A stretch of DNA of 64,000 nucleotides from RGIG5612 sp045546255. Lineage in GTDB: Bacteria; Bacillota; Clostridia; Lachnospirales; Lachnospiraceae. The stretch spans positions 1 to 64,000 of the forward strand of contig JAZQCK010000062.1 of NCBI GenBank assembly GCA_045546255.1. The letters are read 5' to 3'. The notes under the pieces were generated by a model, which saw nothing but the letters and a program-made list of their open reading frames with translations, was not told the origin of the DNA and made no database searches. Positions 25,269 through 34,682 of this stretch are shown piece by piece (position 1 is the stretch's first letter; each line of letters opens with the position of its first letter). A program made the position numbers and the translations under genes.

Positions 25269-25916
25269 ATGAAAATAGAACGTATCAGTGAAAATCAAAT
25301 CAAGTGCACATTGAACCGTTCGGACCTTGCCTCCAGGCAGATCCGCATGAGCGAGCTTGCATATGGCACCGAAAAAACCCGTGGCCTTTTCCAGGATATG
25401 ATGGAGCAGGCTTCTACGGAGGTTGGTTTTGATGCCAATGATCTCCCGCTCATGATTGAAGCAATCCCGGTATCAATGGACTGCATCGTTCTTATGATCA
25501 CGAAGGTCGAAGACCCGGAGGAAGTAGACACCAAGTTCTCAAGCCTCACCCATATCAGCGAGCTGCTTACCGAGCAGGCTCCGGAGGAGACATCCGCAAA
25601 AGAAATGCCGGCAGCAAATTCGGAGATGGAGAGGCTCTTTTCTTTCGACAGTTTCGACACCGTAGTAGACTTCGCTCATCAGATGAACGGGCTTTATAAT
25701 GGAAAAAATTCCTTATATAAAGATAACAGCAGTGGAAGATACTATCTTCTGCTCACACAGTCATCCCACAGCCTGAAGGAATTCGGGATGATCTGCAATT
25801 CTGCATTGGAATACGGCAGCAAGGAACCAATGGGTTACGCCAGAAACGCTTACCTGGAAGAACATTTCGAGAAGATCATCTCCGGAAAAGCGCTGCAAAG
25901 CCTTGCTTATGTGTAA
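25269..25916 (+). CDS. mecA: Adaptor protein MecA
   Basis: A 215-residue adaptor that recruits substrates to the ClpC-ClpP protease. The N-terminal part (MKIERISENQIKCTLNRSDLASR) matches the MecA start, followed by a Glu/Ser-rich linker and the C-terminal ClpC-binding domain (FSFDSFDTVVDFAHQMNGLYNGKNSLYKD...YYLLL). A longer in-frame reading from a GTG at 25206 has no family match and no better ribosome binding site. The chosen ATG sits at the predicted transcription start, so the mRNA may be leaderless. A terminator follows. Confidence 0.85.
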   Translation: MKIERISENQIKCTLNRSDLASRQIRMSELAYGTEKTRGLFQDMMEQASTEVGFDANDLPLMIEAIPVSMDCIVLMITKVEDPEEVDTKFSSLTHISELLTEQAPEETSAKEMPAANSEMERLFSFDSFDTVVDFAHQMNGLYNGKNSLYKDNSSGRYYLLLTQSSHSLKEFGMICNSALEYGSKEPMGYARNAYLEEHFEKIISGKALQSLAYV

Positions 25917-25933
25917 TTTGCTCCGTTTTCTCT

Positions 25934-25988
25934 GCTGAATATCATTCAGTTTTTTCAGAACGGACAGATTCTTCTGTTCGTTCTTTTT
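25934..25988 (+). terminator. Tandem terminators after mecA
   Basis: A short hairpin CTGAAT-ATC-ATTCAG with TTTTTT is followed by a longer one (GAACGGACAGA with TCTGTTCGTTC, one mismatch) ending in TTTTT. Confidence 0.75.
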
Positions 25989-26015
25989 GCATTTTAAGGA
26001 AATGAGGACAAACGA

Positions 26016-27140
26016 TTGGCACGTGAATTAATTCGCTTAGAAGATCTGGTAATGGAATTTGGTGGAAACCGCGTATTGGATTCCATCAATTTAAGTATTG
26101 AAGATAAAACCTTCATGACGCTTCTTGGTCCTTCCGGCTGTGGAAAGACGACAACGCTCCGGATCATCGGCGGGTTTCAGATCCCGACAAGCGGCAAGGT
26201 GTTTTTCGATGGAAAAGAAATCAACGAAGTGCCGGCCTACAAGCGCCAGATCAACACCGTTTTCCAGAACTATGCGCTGTTTCCTCATTTAGATGTCTAT
26301 GACAATATCGCATTCGGTCTTCGCATTTCCGGCCTTTCTGAAAAAGAGATCGACTCCCGCGTCGGCCATATGCTCGAGTCTGTTTCCCTGAAAGGATTTG
26401 AAAACAGAAAAGTGCCTTCCCTTTCCGGCGGACAGCAGCAGCGTGTCGCCATTGCAAGAGCGCTTGTAAATCAGCCAAAGGTTCTTCTTTTAGATGAACC
26501 TTTAGGCGCACTGGACCTGCGCCTTCGTCAGGACATGCAGAACGAGCTCAAGCGGATCCAGCAGGATGTCGGCATCACCTTCGTCTATGTCACTCACGAC
26601 CAGGAAGAAGCTCTCGCCATGTCGGATACCGTGGTCGTTATGGATAATGGAAAGATCCAGCAGATCGGAACTCCGGAGGGAATCTACAACGAACCGGCGA
26701 ACGCCTTTGTTGCAGATTTTATCGGAGAGTCTAATATCTTAGACGGCATTATGCCAGCCGACTATCGAGTCCGTATATTCGGACAGGAATTCAAATGTGT
26801 TGACCATGGTTTTGAGCCAAACGAACTGGTCGATGTCGTTATCCGTCCGGAAGATATTGATATTGTCCCTGCCGATCAGGGAAATCTTTGCGGCACCGTG
26901 ACCGGCGTCACATTTAAAGGCGTCCACTACGATACCATCGTTGACTTTAAGGGATTTAAGTGGCTGATCCAGACGACGGATTACTATCCGGTCGACTCTT
27001 ATATCGGAATTCAGCTCGACCCGGATAACATCCATGTCATGAAACGAAGCCAGTACTCCGGTCTTTACGGAGACTACAGTTCCTATTCCGAAGAATACGA
27101 AGAACTGGATGAGCTGGAAGAACCTTCTGAAGAAGAATAA
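26016..27140 (+). CDS. potA: Spermidine/putrescine ABC transporter ATP-binding protein
   Basis: PotA powers polyamine import. The 374-residue protein has Walker A GPSGCGKTT, signature LSGGQQQRVAIARAL, Walker B LLLDEPLGALD and the H-loop histidine, then a C-terminal TOBE-type domain (about 240-350) that is usual for PotA. A Glu-rich tail ends it. The start is TTG at 26016, with AATGAGGAC upstream. It heads the potABCD operon, and potB follows after 14 bases. Polyamine specificity rests on the four-gene order and on PotD. Confidence 0.92.
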   Translation: MARELIRLEDLVMEFGGNRVLDSINLSIEDKTFMTLLGPSGCGKTTTLRIIGGFQIPTSGKVFFDGKEINEVPAYKRQINTVFQNYALFPHLDVYDNIAFGLRISGLSEKEIDSRVGHMLESVSLKGFENRKVPSLSGGQQQRVAIARALVNQPKVLLLDEPLGALDLRLRQDMQNELKRIQQDVGITFVYVTHDQEEALAMSDTVVVMDNGKIQQIGTPEGIYNEPANAFVADFIGESNILDGIMPADYRVRIFGQEFKCVDHGFEPNELVDVVIRPEDIDIVPADQGNLCGTVTGVTFKGVHYDTIVDFKGFKWLIQTTDYYPVDSYIGIQLDPDNIHVMKRSQYSGLYGDYSSYSEEYEELDELEEPSEEE

Positions 27141-27154
27141 AAGGAGAGGTCTCT

Positions 27155-27970
27155 ATGAAACGAAAATGGCTGACAGCTCCTTACATGATCTGGATGCTGC
27201 TCTTTACGATTATTCCATTATGCATCGTGCTCTACTTTGCCTTTACCGATTCTGTGACCGGAGCGTTCACCTTCGGAAACATTACCGGTATGGCTGATTA
27301 TGCGGCAATCTTTCTTCGCTCGATCTGGCTGAGTGTGATCGCAACGATCATCTGTCTCGTGCTTGGCTATCCGGTTGCCTATGCGATCTCAACCTGCAAG
27401 CCGCGTACGCAAAGGCTCCTTCAGCTTTTGATCATGCTTCCGATGTGTCTTTCCTTCCTGCTCAGGACCCTTGCCTGGGTCGCAATGCTCGAAGATACCG
27501 GCATCATCAACAACTTTATCACCATGCTCGGTATGAAACCGCTCCCGCTGATCCGAAACTCTGGAGCTATGATCTTAGGAATGGTCTATAACTATCTTCC
27601 TTATATGATCCTTCCTTTATATACGGCAATTTCCAAGATCAATCCGCGCCTCATCGAAGCTGCGGAAGATCTCGGCTGCAATAAACGCAAAGTATTCAGC
27701 AAGGTGGTGCTGCCCCTTTCCATGCCTGGTATCGCATCCGGCATCACGATGGTGTTTGTTCCGGCAGTCTCGACCTTCTACATTTCCCAAAAGCTGGGCT
27801 CTCCGGGAACGATCCTGGTCGGCGATATCATCGAATCCCAGTTTAAGGGTGCCTATAATCCAAACCTGGGCGCGGCAATGTCGCTCGTCCTCATGATCCT
27901 GATCTTTATCTGTATCGGGATCACCAATCACTTTACAAAGAATAACGGAGAGGAGGAATTTACCTTATGA
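27155..27970 (+). CDS. potB: Spermidine/putrescine ABC transporter permease PotB
   Basis: A 271-residue inner-membrane permease with six predicted helices and the EAA loop (EAAEDLGCNKRKVFSKVVLPLSMPG). It pairs with PotC to form the channel. AGGAGAGG precedes the ATG, and the end overlaps potC by 4 bases. Confidence 0.92.
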   Translation: MKRKWLTAPYMIWMLLFTIIPLCIVLYFAFTDSVTGAFTFGNITGMADYAAIFLRSIWLSVIATIICLVLGYPVAYAISTCKPRTQRLLQLLIMLPMCLSFLLRTLAWVAMLEDTGIINNFITMLGMKPLPLIRNSGAMILGMVYNYLPYMILPLYTAISKINPRLIEAAEDLGCNKRKVFSKVVLPLSMPGIASGITMVFVPAVSTFYISQKLGSPGTILVGDIIESQFKGAYNPNLGAAMSLVLMILIFICIGITNHFTKNNGEEEFTL

Positions 27971-28791
27971 AAAAGACCTCCCGCGTTATCACTGTGATCG
28001 TTTTTATCTTTTTATATATTCCGATCTTTATTTTGGCGCTTGCCTCCTTCAACACCGGAACAGATATGGCGGTCTTTAAAGGCTTCACCTTCAGCCGTTA
28101 TGCGGAGCTGTTTAAGGATGATTTTCTTTTAGAGCTCCTTAGGAACTCCGTGATCATCGCAGTCCTTTCCACGATCGTTGCAACGATCCTCGGAACGACC
28201 GCTGCTATGGGCATCACGCGGCTCGGAAAGAAAATGCGCTCCTTTGTCATGACAACTACCAACATCCCGATGACCAACCCGGACATCGTCACCGGTGTTT
28301 CACTGGCATTGATGTTTGCCTTCGCCGGAACGATGCTGCGGTTTAATTCCATTCTTGGTTTTTGGACGCTTTTGATTGCACATGTCACGTTCAACCTTCC
28401 TTATGTGATCTTAAATGTGCTTCCGCGTCTTCACCGGATGGACCCGAATCTGACGGATGCTGCCATGGATTTAGGCTGCACTCCTCTTCAGGCATTTTTC
28501 AAAGTCACGATCCACGAGATCATGCCTGGTATCATCGCAGGAGCGCTGATGAGCTTTACGATGTCCTTAGACGATTTCGTCATTTCTTATTTCGTCACCG
28601 GAGCTGGATTTGTAACGCTCCCCGTCGAGATTTATAACTATACGAAGAAACCGATCCACCCGAAGGTCTATGCTCTGTTCACGCTGATGTTCATCATCAT
28701 CCTGATCCTTATGATCGTAATGAACATCGTGCAAAGCCGAAGCGACCGTTCAAAGGAAAAAAGATTCTTCAATGCCGGAGGTGTGTTATGA
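27967..28791 (+). CDS. potC: Spermidine/putrescine ABC transporter permease PotC
   Basis: A 274-residue permease with six helices and the EAA loop (DAAMDLGCTPLQAFFKVTIHEIMPG). The stretch LDDFVISYFVTG is characteristic of PotC. It overlaps potB at its start and potD at its end by 4 bases each (ATGA), so the three are tightly coupled. Confidence 0.92.
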   Translation: MKKTSRVITVIVFIFLYIPIFILALASFNTGTDMAVFKGFTFSRYAELFKDDFLLELLRNSVIIAVLSTIVATILGTTAAMGITRLGKKMRSFVMTTTNIPMTNPDIVTGVSLALMFAFAGTMLRFNSILGFWTLLIAHVTFNLPYVILNVLPRLHRMDPNLTDAAMDLGCTPLQAFFKVTIHEIMPGIIAGALMSFTMSLDDFVISYFVTGAGFVTLPVEIYNYTKKPIHPKVYALFTLMFIIILILMIVMNIVQSRSDRSKEKRFFNAGGVL

Positions 28792-30029
28792 TGCCCCTCC
28801 TTTCCTCTGCAAAAAAGAACACGGCTCTTCGTCGCCTCGTCTGCTGCATTTTTGCATTCCTGCTTTTTGCAGGCACGCTTTTATTCCCTGCTTCCAGCGT
28901 GCAGGCCGCTGATACCGTTACGATCAACGTCTATAACTGGGGACAGTATATTTCTGATGGAAGCGACGGTTATATCAACGTCATCAAAGAATTCGAAGCC
29001 GCATATCCGAACATCAAAGTCAACTACATGACCTTCGACAGCAACGAAAGCATGTACACAAAACTGGAAGCCGGCGGAACTTCCTTTGATGTCATTATTC
29101 CTTCGGATTACATGGTCGACACGCTGATCCGCCAGGATCTTTTAGAGCCGCTGGATTATTCAAATATTCCTAATTACAAATATATCGACAAGGCATTCCG
29201 TAACCGCGAGTATGATCCGGAAAATAAATATTCCGTGCCTTACACCTGGGGCTGTGTCGGTATCATCTATAATTCTCTTTACGTCAACGAAGAAGACACC
29301 GGCAGCTGGGATCTGCTCTGGAACAAGGACTACGCAGGAAAGATCTTAATGTTCGACAATCCAAGAGATGCTTTCGCGATCGGAGAAGCACTTTTAGGAT
29401 ACAGCCTGAACACGGAAAACCCAAAAGAGCTTGCGGCAGTTGCCGAAAAACTGAAAGAGCAAAAGAATCTGGTGCAGAGCTATGTCATGGACCAGGTGTT
29501 TGATAAGTTAGAGCGCGGCGAAGCCTGGATCGGCCCCTACTACTCCGGCGACTATCTGTTGATGGTAGAGGAAAATGAAGACCTGCGTTTCTATTATCCG
29601 GAGGAAGGCTATAACCTCTTCATCGATGCCATGTGCATTCCGAAAGGAGCTCAGCACAAAAAAGAAGCTGAGATCTTTATCAACTTTTTATGCGAACCGG
29701 AGATCTGCGGACCGAACCTCGAATGGCTGAGTTATGCGCCGCCGGAAAGCGCAGCAAAAGAATTCATGGATCCGGAATTTGCCTATGATCCGATCATCGA
29801 TCCGGATGAGGAAGTCTTGGAAAAAGGACAGGCGTTCCGTGCACTTTCTACCGAAGGCATGCAGGAGATGAACCGTCTTTGGCTTTCCGTGAAAACCGAC
29901 GACAACGTGCTCGGAAGATACCTGATCATCACCGGGGCCGCAATCGCCATCGTGATCGGCCTGTGGCTGTTCTTCCTGTTCCGAAAGAAGCGCGCACTGA
30001 GCCGGCGAGGAAAATTCTATCAATCCTAA
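28788..30029 (+). CDS. potD: Polyamine-binding protein PotD with C-terminal membrane anchor
   Basis: A 413-residue extracellular solute-binding protein of the PotD family. It has a signal peptide ending near SSVQA-ADT, then NVYNWGQYISDG, the domain crossing YTWGCVGIIYN, and the ligand-pocket region. There is no lipobox cysteine at the signal-peptide end. Instead a hydrophobic helix (about 380-402, IITGAAIAIVIGLWLFFLF) followed by KKRALSRR anchors the protein at its C-terminus. Most Gram-positive PotD proteins are lipoproteins, so this anchoring is a variation. It ends the operon and is followed by a terminator. Confidence 0.93.
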   Translation: MMPLLSSAKKNTALRRLVCCIFAFLLFAGTLLFPASSVQAADTVTINVYNWGQYISDGSDGYINVIKEFEAAYPNIKVNYMTFDSNESMYTKLEAGGTSFDVIIPSDYMVDTLIRQDLLEPLDYSNIPNYKYIDKAFRNREYDPENKYSVPYTWGCVGIIYNSLYVNEEDTGSWDLLWNKDYAGKILMFDNPRDAFAIGEALLGYSLNTENPKELAAVAEKLKEQKNLVQSYVMDQVFDKLERGEAWIGPYYSGDYLLMVEENEDLRFYYPEEGYNLFIDAMCIPKGAQHKKEAEIFINFLCEPEICGPNLEWLSYAPPESAAKEFMDPEFAYDPIIDPDEEVLEKGQAFRALSTEGMQEMNRLWLSVKTDDNVLGRYLIITGAAIAIVIGLWLFFLFRKKRALSRRGKFYQS

Positions 30030-30033
30030 ACAA

Positions 30034-30060
30034 AAAACACCCGATGGAATCGGGTGTTTT
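30034..30060 (+). terminator. Terminator of potABCD
   Basis: AAAACACCCGAT and ATCGGGTGTTTT form a perfect stem with T-run, 5 bases after the potD stop. Confidence 0.9.
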
Positions 30061-30097
30061 CATGTCATTATCTTTATGTTGATAATCTTAAGTTCAA

Positions 30098-30301
30098 TTA
30101 TTTGCTTGCAAGATACTCGTTCATTCTGCCGATGATCGCATCAACATCAGTTCCATGTACCATGCATGCATCAGAAAGGCTCTCTGCCTGCGCAGACGGG
30201 CAGCCAAGGCAATGCATTCCTGTCTCAAGAAGAATCGGAACGAGTCCTTCATCTACTCTTAAGATATCACCAATTGTCATGTCTTTTGTGATTGTTGGCA
30301 T
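30098..30301 (-). CDS. DUF1858 domain protein
   Basis: This 67-residue protein matches the DUF1858 family (MPTITKDMTIGDILRVDEGL, then the CLGCPSAQAESLSDAC stretch). The CxxC within GMHCLGCP is the family hallmark and suggests metal, Fe-S or redox chemistry, though no role is established here. These proteins are common in anaerobes, often near ferredoxin or hybrid cluster genes. It has its own promoter and is divergent from a ferredoxin. Confidence 0.9.
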   Translation of the reverse strand: MPTITKDMTIGDILRVDEGLVPILLETGMHCLGCPSAQAESLSDACMVHGTDVDAIIGRMNEYLASK

Positions 30302-30359
30302 TTGAAAATCCTCCTTAAAAAATCATAGGATCAATGATAAGTTCTATCAATGTACGATG

Positions 30360-30388
30360 ATTATAGTATAAGCATTTTGTTTTTTCAA
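30360..30388 (-). promoter_or_regulatory. Promoter of the DUF1858 gene
   Basis: On the minus strand TTGAAA (30383-30388), 17-base spacer and a perfect TATAAT (30360-30365). Confidence 0.75.
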
Positions 30389-30476
30389 TACATTTTATGT
30401 TCCGTTTGTTGTTTTTTGTGTTTTTTCAGTGAAAAATGTTGTTTTTTTATTAAACAATCCAAGTTCTATTTTTTCC

Positions 30477-30505
30477 TTGTATTAGTGAAAAAAATATATT
30501 AGAAT
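30477..30505 (+). promoter_or_regulatory. Promoter of the ferredoxin gene
   Basis: TTGTAT (30477-30482), 17-base spacer, TAGAAT (30500-30505); an AT-rich tract lies upstream. Confidence 0.6.
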
Positions 30506-30573
30506 GCCTTTATCACAATACGAAGTACTTTATGAAAAGGTACGGGGAAAATACATTAAGGAGGAACAACAAA

Positions 30574-30744
30574 ATGGCATATGTTATTTCTGATGGCTGT
30601 GTAAGCTGCGGCGCATGCGCTGGTGCATGTCCTGTAGAGGCTATTTCTGAAGGTGATGGACAGTATGTAATCGACGCTGATTCCTGCGTAAGCTGCGGAA
30701 CATGCGCAGATACTTGCCCGACAGGTTCTATCTCCGAAGAATAA
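30574..30744 (+). CDS. 2[4Fe-4S] clostridial-type ferredoxin
   Basis: A 56-residue low-potential electron carrier with two CX2CX2CX3CP motifs (CVSCGACAGACP and CVSCGTCADTCP), enough for two [4Fe-4S] clusters. AAGGAGG precedes the ATG at 30574; a longer upstream reading is spurious. It is a single-gene unit with its own promoter and terminator, and could serve hydrogenases, pyruvate oxidoreductase or the nitrogenase-like reductases at 54-60.6 kb, though no direct link is visible. Confidence 0.96.
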   Translation: MAYVISDGCVSCGACAGACPVEAISEGDGQYVIDADSCVSCGTCADTCPTGSISEE

Positions 30745-30764
30745 TTCAAACAGAAAACGAAACT

Positions 30765-30793
30765 AAAACACCGACCTTGTGGTCGGTGTTTTT
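30765..30793 (+). terminator. Terminator of the ferredoxin gene
   Basis: AAAACACCGACC and GGTCGGTGTTTTT form a strong hairpin with T-run. Confidence 0.9.
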
Positions 30794-30812
30794 ATATGAG
30801 CGCAGCGTTCTT

Positions 30813-32189
30813 CTATTCAAACGTATTCATATTCGCAGGCATTACAGCCGCATCCCCTGGTCTCATCATATTGACGAATCTCGTGTACTTCGGCTGCCAT
30901 GCAAGTTTTACGGTTCCGACAGGACCGTTACGCTGTTTAGCGATAATGACCTCTGCCACATTCTTCTCTTCCGTTTCCGGATTGTAATAATCATCTCGAT
31001 ACAAGAACATGATCACGTCGGCATCCTGCTCGATCGCACCGGATTCACGAATATCTGAGAGCATCGGCCGGTGATCAGCTCTGGATTCCACGGCACGGTT
31101 CAACTGGGAAAGGACAATGATCGGAACATTCAGTTCTCTCGCAAGTCCTTTCAGCTGTCTTGAAATATCGGATACTTCTTGCTGGCGGCTGTCCGTACGT
31201 CCACCGGAACTCATGAGCTGAATATAGTCGACAACGATCAGCTGGATGTCCTGATCCATTTTATACTTGCGGCACTTTGAACGCATCTCAGCAACCGAAA
31301 TACCCGGCGTATCGTCAATGATCAGCCTGGAATTTCCGAGCACTTCCGATGCGTTAACCAAACGTTCCCACTCTTCATCCGTCAGATTACCGGAGCGGAT
31401 GTTCTGTGCATCGATCCGGGATTCCATCGCAAAGAGACGGTTGACCAGCTGTTCCTTGCTCATCTCGAGACTGAAGATGGCTGCGGAAAGCTGTTTCTTC
31501 ACAACCACATGCTCTAAAAGGGAAAGTGAGAATGCGGTCTTTCCCATGGACGGTCTTGCCGCAATCAGGATGAAATCAGACGGCTGAAGACCAGCGGTCT
31601 TATAATCCAGATCCGCAAAACCGGTCGAAAGACCTGTGATATGTCCCTTGGTTTTCGATGCCAGCTCGATCTTTTTCAGGACATCGATTACGATGTCGCT
31701 CATCGGGACATACTCTCTTGTATTACGGGACTGCACCAGATTAAAGATATTCTTTTCTGTGGCTTCTAAGATATCTTCCAGCTTATCTGAAGCCTGATAG
31801 CAGTCCTTGGAAATATCTTCGGTGATCCGGATCAGTTTTCTGAGCGTCGATTTCTCATAAACGATCTGCGCATAATGCTTCAGATTTGCAGAAGTCGGAA
31901 CCGCATTCAAAATTTCTTTTACAAATTCCGGGCTGTTCATCTCTTCCGGCGCATTCTTTTCTTTCAGTTTATCGCTCAGGGTGACCGGATCGATCGGTTT
32001 GCGTTCTGCATAGAGCTCACGCATCGCATCAAAAACCAGACCGTTCTGTTTCGAATAGAAATCTTCTCCGGTCAAAAGTTCTGTCGCTGATCCGATCAGT
32101 TCGTTATCCATCAAAATGGAGCCGATCACGGAACGCTCCGCCTCCAGATTATGAGGCATTATTTTTTTGATTAAAGCATCATCTTCCAT
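30813..32189 (-). CDS. dnaB: Replicative DNA helicase
   Basis: DnaB unwinds DNA ahead of the replication fork as a hexamer. The 458-residue protein has the N-terminal primase-interacting domain (PHNLEAERSVIGSILMDNELI), the linker, and the RecA-like domain with Walker A ARPSMGKTAFSL and Walker B LIVVDYIQLM, plus the arginine-finger region. It follows rplI in the gdpP-rplI-dnaB operon typical of Firmicutes. Confidence 0.97.
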   Translation of the reverse strand: MEDDALIKKIMPHNLEAERSVIGSILMDNELIGSATELLTGEDFYSKQNGLVFDAMRELYAERKPIDPVTLSDKLKEKNAPEEMNSPEFVKEILNAVPTSANLKHYAQIVYEKSTLRKLIRITEDISKDCYQASDKLEDILEATEKNIFNLVQSRNTREYVPMSDIVIDVLKKIELASKTKGHITGLSTGFADLDYKTAGLQPSDFILIAARPSMGKTAFSLSLLEHVVVKKQLSAAIFSLEMSKEQLVNRLFAMESRIDAQNIRSGNLTDEEWERLVNASEVLGNSRLIIDDTPGISVAEMRSKCRKYKMDQDIQLIVVDYIQLMSSGGRTDSRQQEVSDISRQLKGLARELNVPIIVLSQLNRAVESRADHRPMLSDIRESGAIEQDADVIMFLYRDDYYNPETEEKNVAEVIIAKQRNGPVGTVKLAWQPKYTRFVNMMRPGDAAVMPANMNTFE

Positions 32190-32192
32190 AAC

Positions 32193-32639
32193 TTATTCTT
32201 CTGTTACCTTAACCGTCAGCTCTGCTGTGACGTCTTTGTGCAGTTTCACTTTTACTGTGTGGGTTCCGAGTTCTTTGATCGGATCCTCAAGCACGATTTT
32301 CTTTTTATCCACGTCTAAGCCATGCTGTTCTTTCACTGCAGCTGCAATTTCCTTCGAAGCGATTGCACCAAAGAGTTTTCCGCCTTCTCCAGCTTTGATC
32401 TTGATCGTGACTGCTGATGCGGAAAGCTTTTCTCCGAGCGCTTTTGCGGCCTCTAAGTTTTCCTTGGCGATCTTTTCATCATTTGCTTTCTGCAGTTTCA
32501 GTGTATTTAAATTGGCTGCGGTCGCTTCGACACCTTTTCCTGTTTTCAGGATAAAGTTTCTGGCATAGCCATCGCTGACATTAACGACCTCGCCTTTCTT
32601 TCCTAAGGATTTTACGTCTTCAGATAATATGACTTTCAT
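32193..32639 (-). CDS. rplI: 50S ribosomal protein L9
   Basis: A 148-residue L9 with the N-terminal rRNA-binding domain (MKVILSEDVKSLGKKGEVVNVSDGYARNFI), long connecting helix and C-terminal domain. The start is immediately next to the gdpP stop. Confidence 0.98.
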   Translation of the reverse strand: MKVILSEDVKSLGKKGEVVNVSDGYARNFILKTGKGVEATAANLNTLKLQKANDEKIAKENLEAAKALGEKLSASAVTIKIKAGEGGKLFGAIASKEIAAAVKEQHGLDVDKKKIVLEDPIKELGTHTVKVKLHKDVTAELTVKVTEE

Positions 32640-34682
32640 TTACAGAATTCCTTCCTCTATCATTTTTCTCAAAGTAAGATTTAATTTTTTCTTCGTATCT
32701 TCAATATTGCTGTTTTCGATCTGAGCTCCGGCCGTGTTCATATGTCCGCCTCCGCCCATACGTTCCATGGCAAGCTGCACATTGACATCGCCTTTACTGC
32801 GGGCGCTGATATACACTTTTCCGTTGATATCCGCAAGCACGAAGCTTCCGACGATTCCGCTGACATCCAAAAGCTCATTTGCGACCTGCGCCGCAACAAC
32901 GGTCGGATTCATGATATTCTCTGTCGGGCAGACTGCCATTGCAAAACGCCCATCAACGACTTCCGCATTTCGCACCGTTTCCGCTTTTGCTTTAAAGTCT
33001 TCCATCGAGTCATTAAAGAGCTCTTTGACTTTCGCAACATCGACGCCGTTCTTGCGCAGGAAAGCTGCTGCCTCGAACGTACGAACACCGGTGTTCTTGG
33101 AGAAGTAGTTCGTATCGATCAGGATTCCCGCATACAAGGTCTCTGCTTCAACCTTCTTGAGTTTCACCTCATCCGAGATATACTGCAAAAGCTCGGAAAC
33201 CATTTCTGATGCAGAACTTGCAGTCGGCTCATGATGGAGCAGGGAGATGGATTCGACCCGCTCTCCGCTTTGAAGGTGATGATCGATCAGTACGATCGTC
33301 TTCGTCCGATAGATCAGATCCGGAACCTCAAAATAATCCGGTTTATTCACATCAACGACCACCAGCGCCGTATCTTCATCCACATAATCCTCTGCTGCAG
33401 AGGCGTAAATAAAGACGTCGTCATATTCCGGATCGTTTTCAAACATCTCGAGAACCGGCTGCACGGTGTTGTTAAATTCATTCAAAATGATATATGCTTT
33501 TTTGCCTAAGGTCTTCGCTGCACGGTAGATACCGATCGCTGCTCCGAGACAATCCAGATCACAAATCTTATGCCCCATAACCACGACGCGTTCTTTGTTT
33601 CGGATGATCTCCTTCAGTGCAACTGCCTTAACTCTGGCTTTAACGCGGCTGTTCTTTTCTGCCTGCTTTGTCTTTCCGCCATAGTAATAAACTCTCTCGC
33701 CGTCCCTAACGACTGCCTGATCGCCGCCACGTCCTAAGGCAAGCTCCAATGCCTGTCTTGCGCTTTCGCTGTTCTTGATCAGGTCAGATCCGACGCCGAT
33801 ACCAATACTTAAGGTCACCGGAATCTCGCTTTCAGTCTCGATTTCCTTAACTTCGTCGAGCAGCTCAAACTTGCCGCGCTGAAGGACTGGAAGATAACGG
33901 CGCTTGAAGGAAACATAGTAACGGTCTTTTTCCAGCTTTCTGACAACGCCGCCGACATTCTGGAAATAATTCACGACAGCACGATCGACCATTGCCACGA
34001 TCATGGACCTTCTGACATCTGTTGCCTGCTCCAGGGTTTCTGAATAGTTATCAATATAGATGGAGCCGATCACGATCTGCTCTTCGACGCCTTTACGGAC
34101 CATGTTGACGATTTCCGTCTCATCAAAAAGATACACCGTGAACACGAACATATCATTTCGAGGAAGTGAAATGAATCTAGATTCGAACAATTCCTGTTTT
34201 ACCGGCATCTTGGAAATGCGCATGCGATAATTCCGGCTGTTATAGACAATGGAATAGTCTTTATAATCACCTTCAAATTCAAGGTCTTTCGGATTCAGTT
34301 CACGGAACAGATCACAGAGGTTTTTCTTTCCCGGAGCCTCATCATACATCTTCCCAAACTGGTCATTGTAGATCAGAATATCTCCCGGAACATCTGCAAT
34401 CGCATATGGAATCGGAAATTCCGAAATAAACTCTGCTTCCAAAGACTGATAAGACCTCGCAAATTTCAAAAGGCCTTCCATCAAATGGCGTTTATTGATC
34501 TGGACGAAAATAAGGGACGCAGCAAATACAACGATCCAGACGGCCGTTGCAATCAGCGCCGCCTTCGTATTTACAAAATAAAGACCAACGCAGAGAAGAA
34601 GTCCGATCACCCCCACGATGATAGGAAAGGCATAATACCCCTTGATCACTTTTCCGACTTTCAGCTTTCCTTGCTGTTCCAT
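32640..34682 (-). CDS. gdpP: Cyclic-di-AMP phosphodiesterase GdpP (DHH family)
   Basis: GdpP hydrolyses c-di-AMP to pApA and so affects cell-wall and osmotic homeostasis. The protein (680 residues from the ATG at 34682) has two N-terminal membrane helices (about 14-55), a PAS-like domain, a degenerate GGDEF domain (VTLSIGIGVGSD, RGGDQAVV) and the DHH/DHHA1 catalytic part with HKICDLDCLGAAIG, LIDHH and the C-terminal GGGGHMNTAG. The ATG at 34688 is possible but lies only two bases after GAGG, whereas 34682 is eight bases away. Confidence 0.94.
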   Translation of the reverse strand: MEQQGKLKVGKVIKGYYAFPIIVGVIGLLLCVGLYFVNTKAALIATAVWIVVFAASLIFVQINKRHLMEGLLKFARSYQSLEAEFISEFPIPYAIADVPGDILIYNDQFGKMYDEAPGKKNLCDLFRELNPKDLEFEGDYKDYSIVYNSRNYRMRISKMPVKQELFESRFISLPRNDMFVFTVYLFDETEIVNMVRKGVEEQIVIGSIYIDNYSETLEQATDVRRSMIVAMVDRAVVNYFQNVGGVVRKLEKDRYYVSFKRRYLPVLQRGKFELLDEVKEIETESEIPVTLSIGIGVGSDLIKNSESARQALELALGRGGDQAVVRDGERVYYYGGKTKQAEKNSRVKARVKAVALKEIIRNKERVVVMGHKICDLDCLGAAIGIYRAAKTLGKKAYIILNEFNNTVQPVLEMFENDPEYDDVFIYASAAEDYVDEDTALVVVDVNKPDYFEVPDLIYRTKTIVLIDHHLQSGERVESISLLHHEPTASSASEMVSELLQYISDEVKLKKVEAETLYAGILIDTNYFSKNTGVRTFEAAAFLRKNGVDVAKVKELFNDSMEDFKAKAETVRNAEVVDGRFAMAVCPTENIMNPTVVAAQVANELLDVSGIVGSFVLADINGKVYISARSKGDVNVQLAMERMGGGGHMNTAGAQIENSNIEDTKKKLNLTLRKMIEEGIL

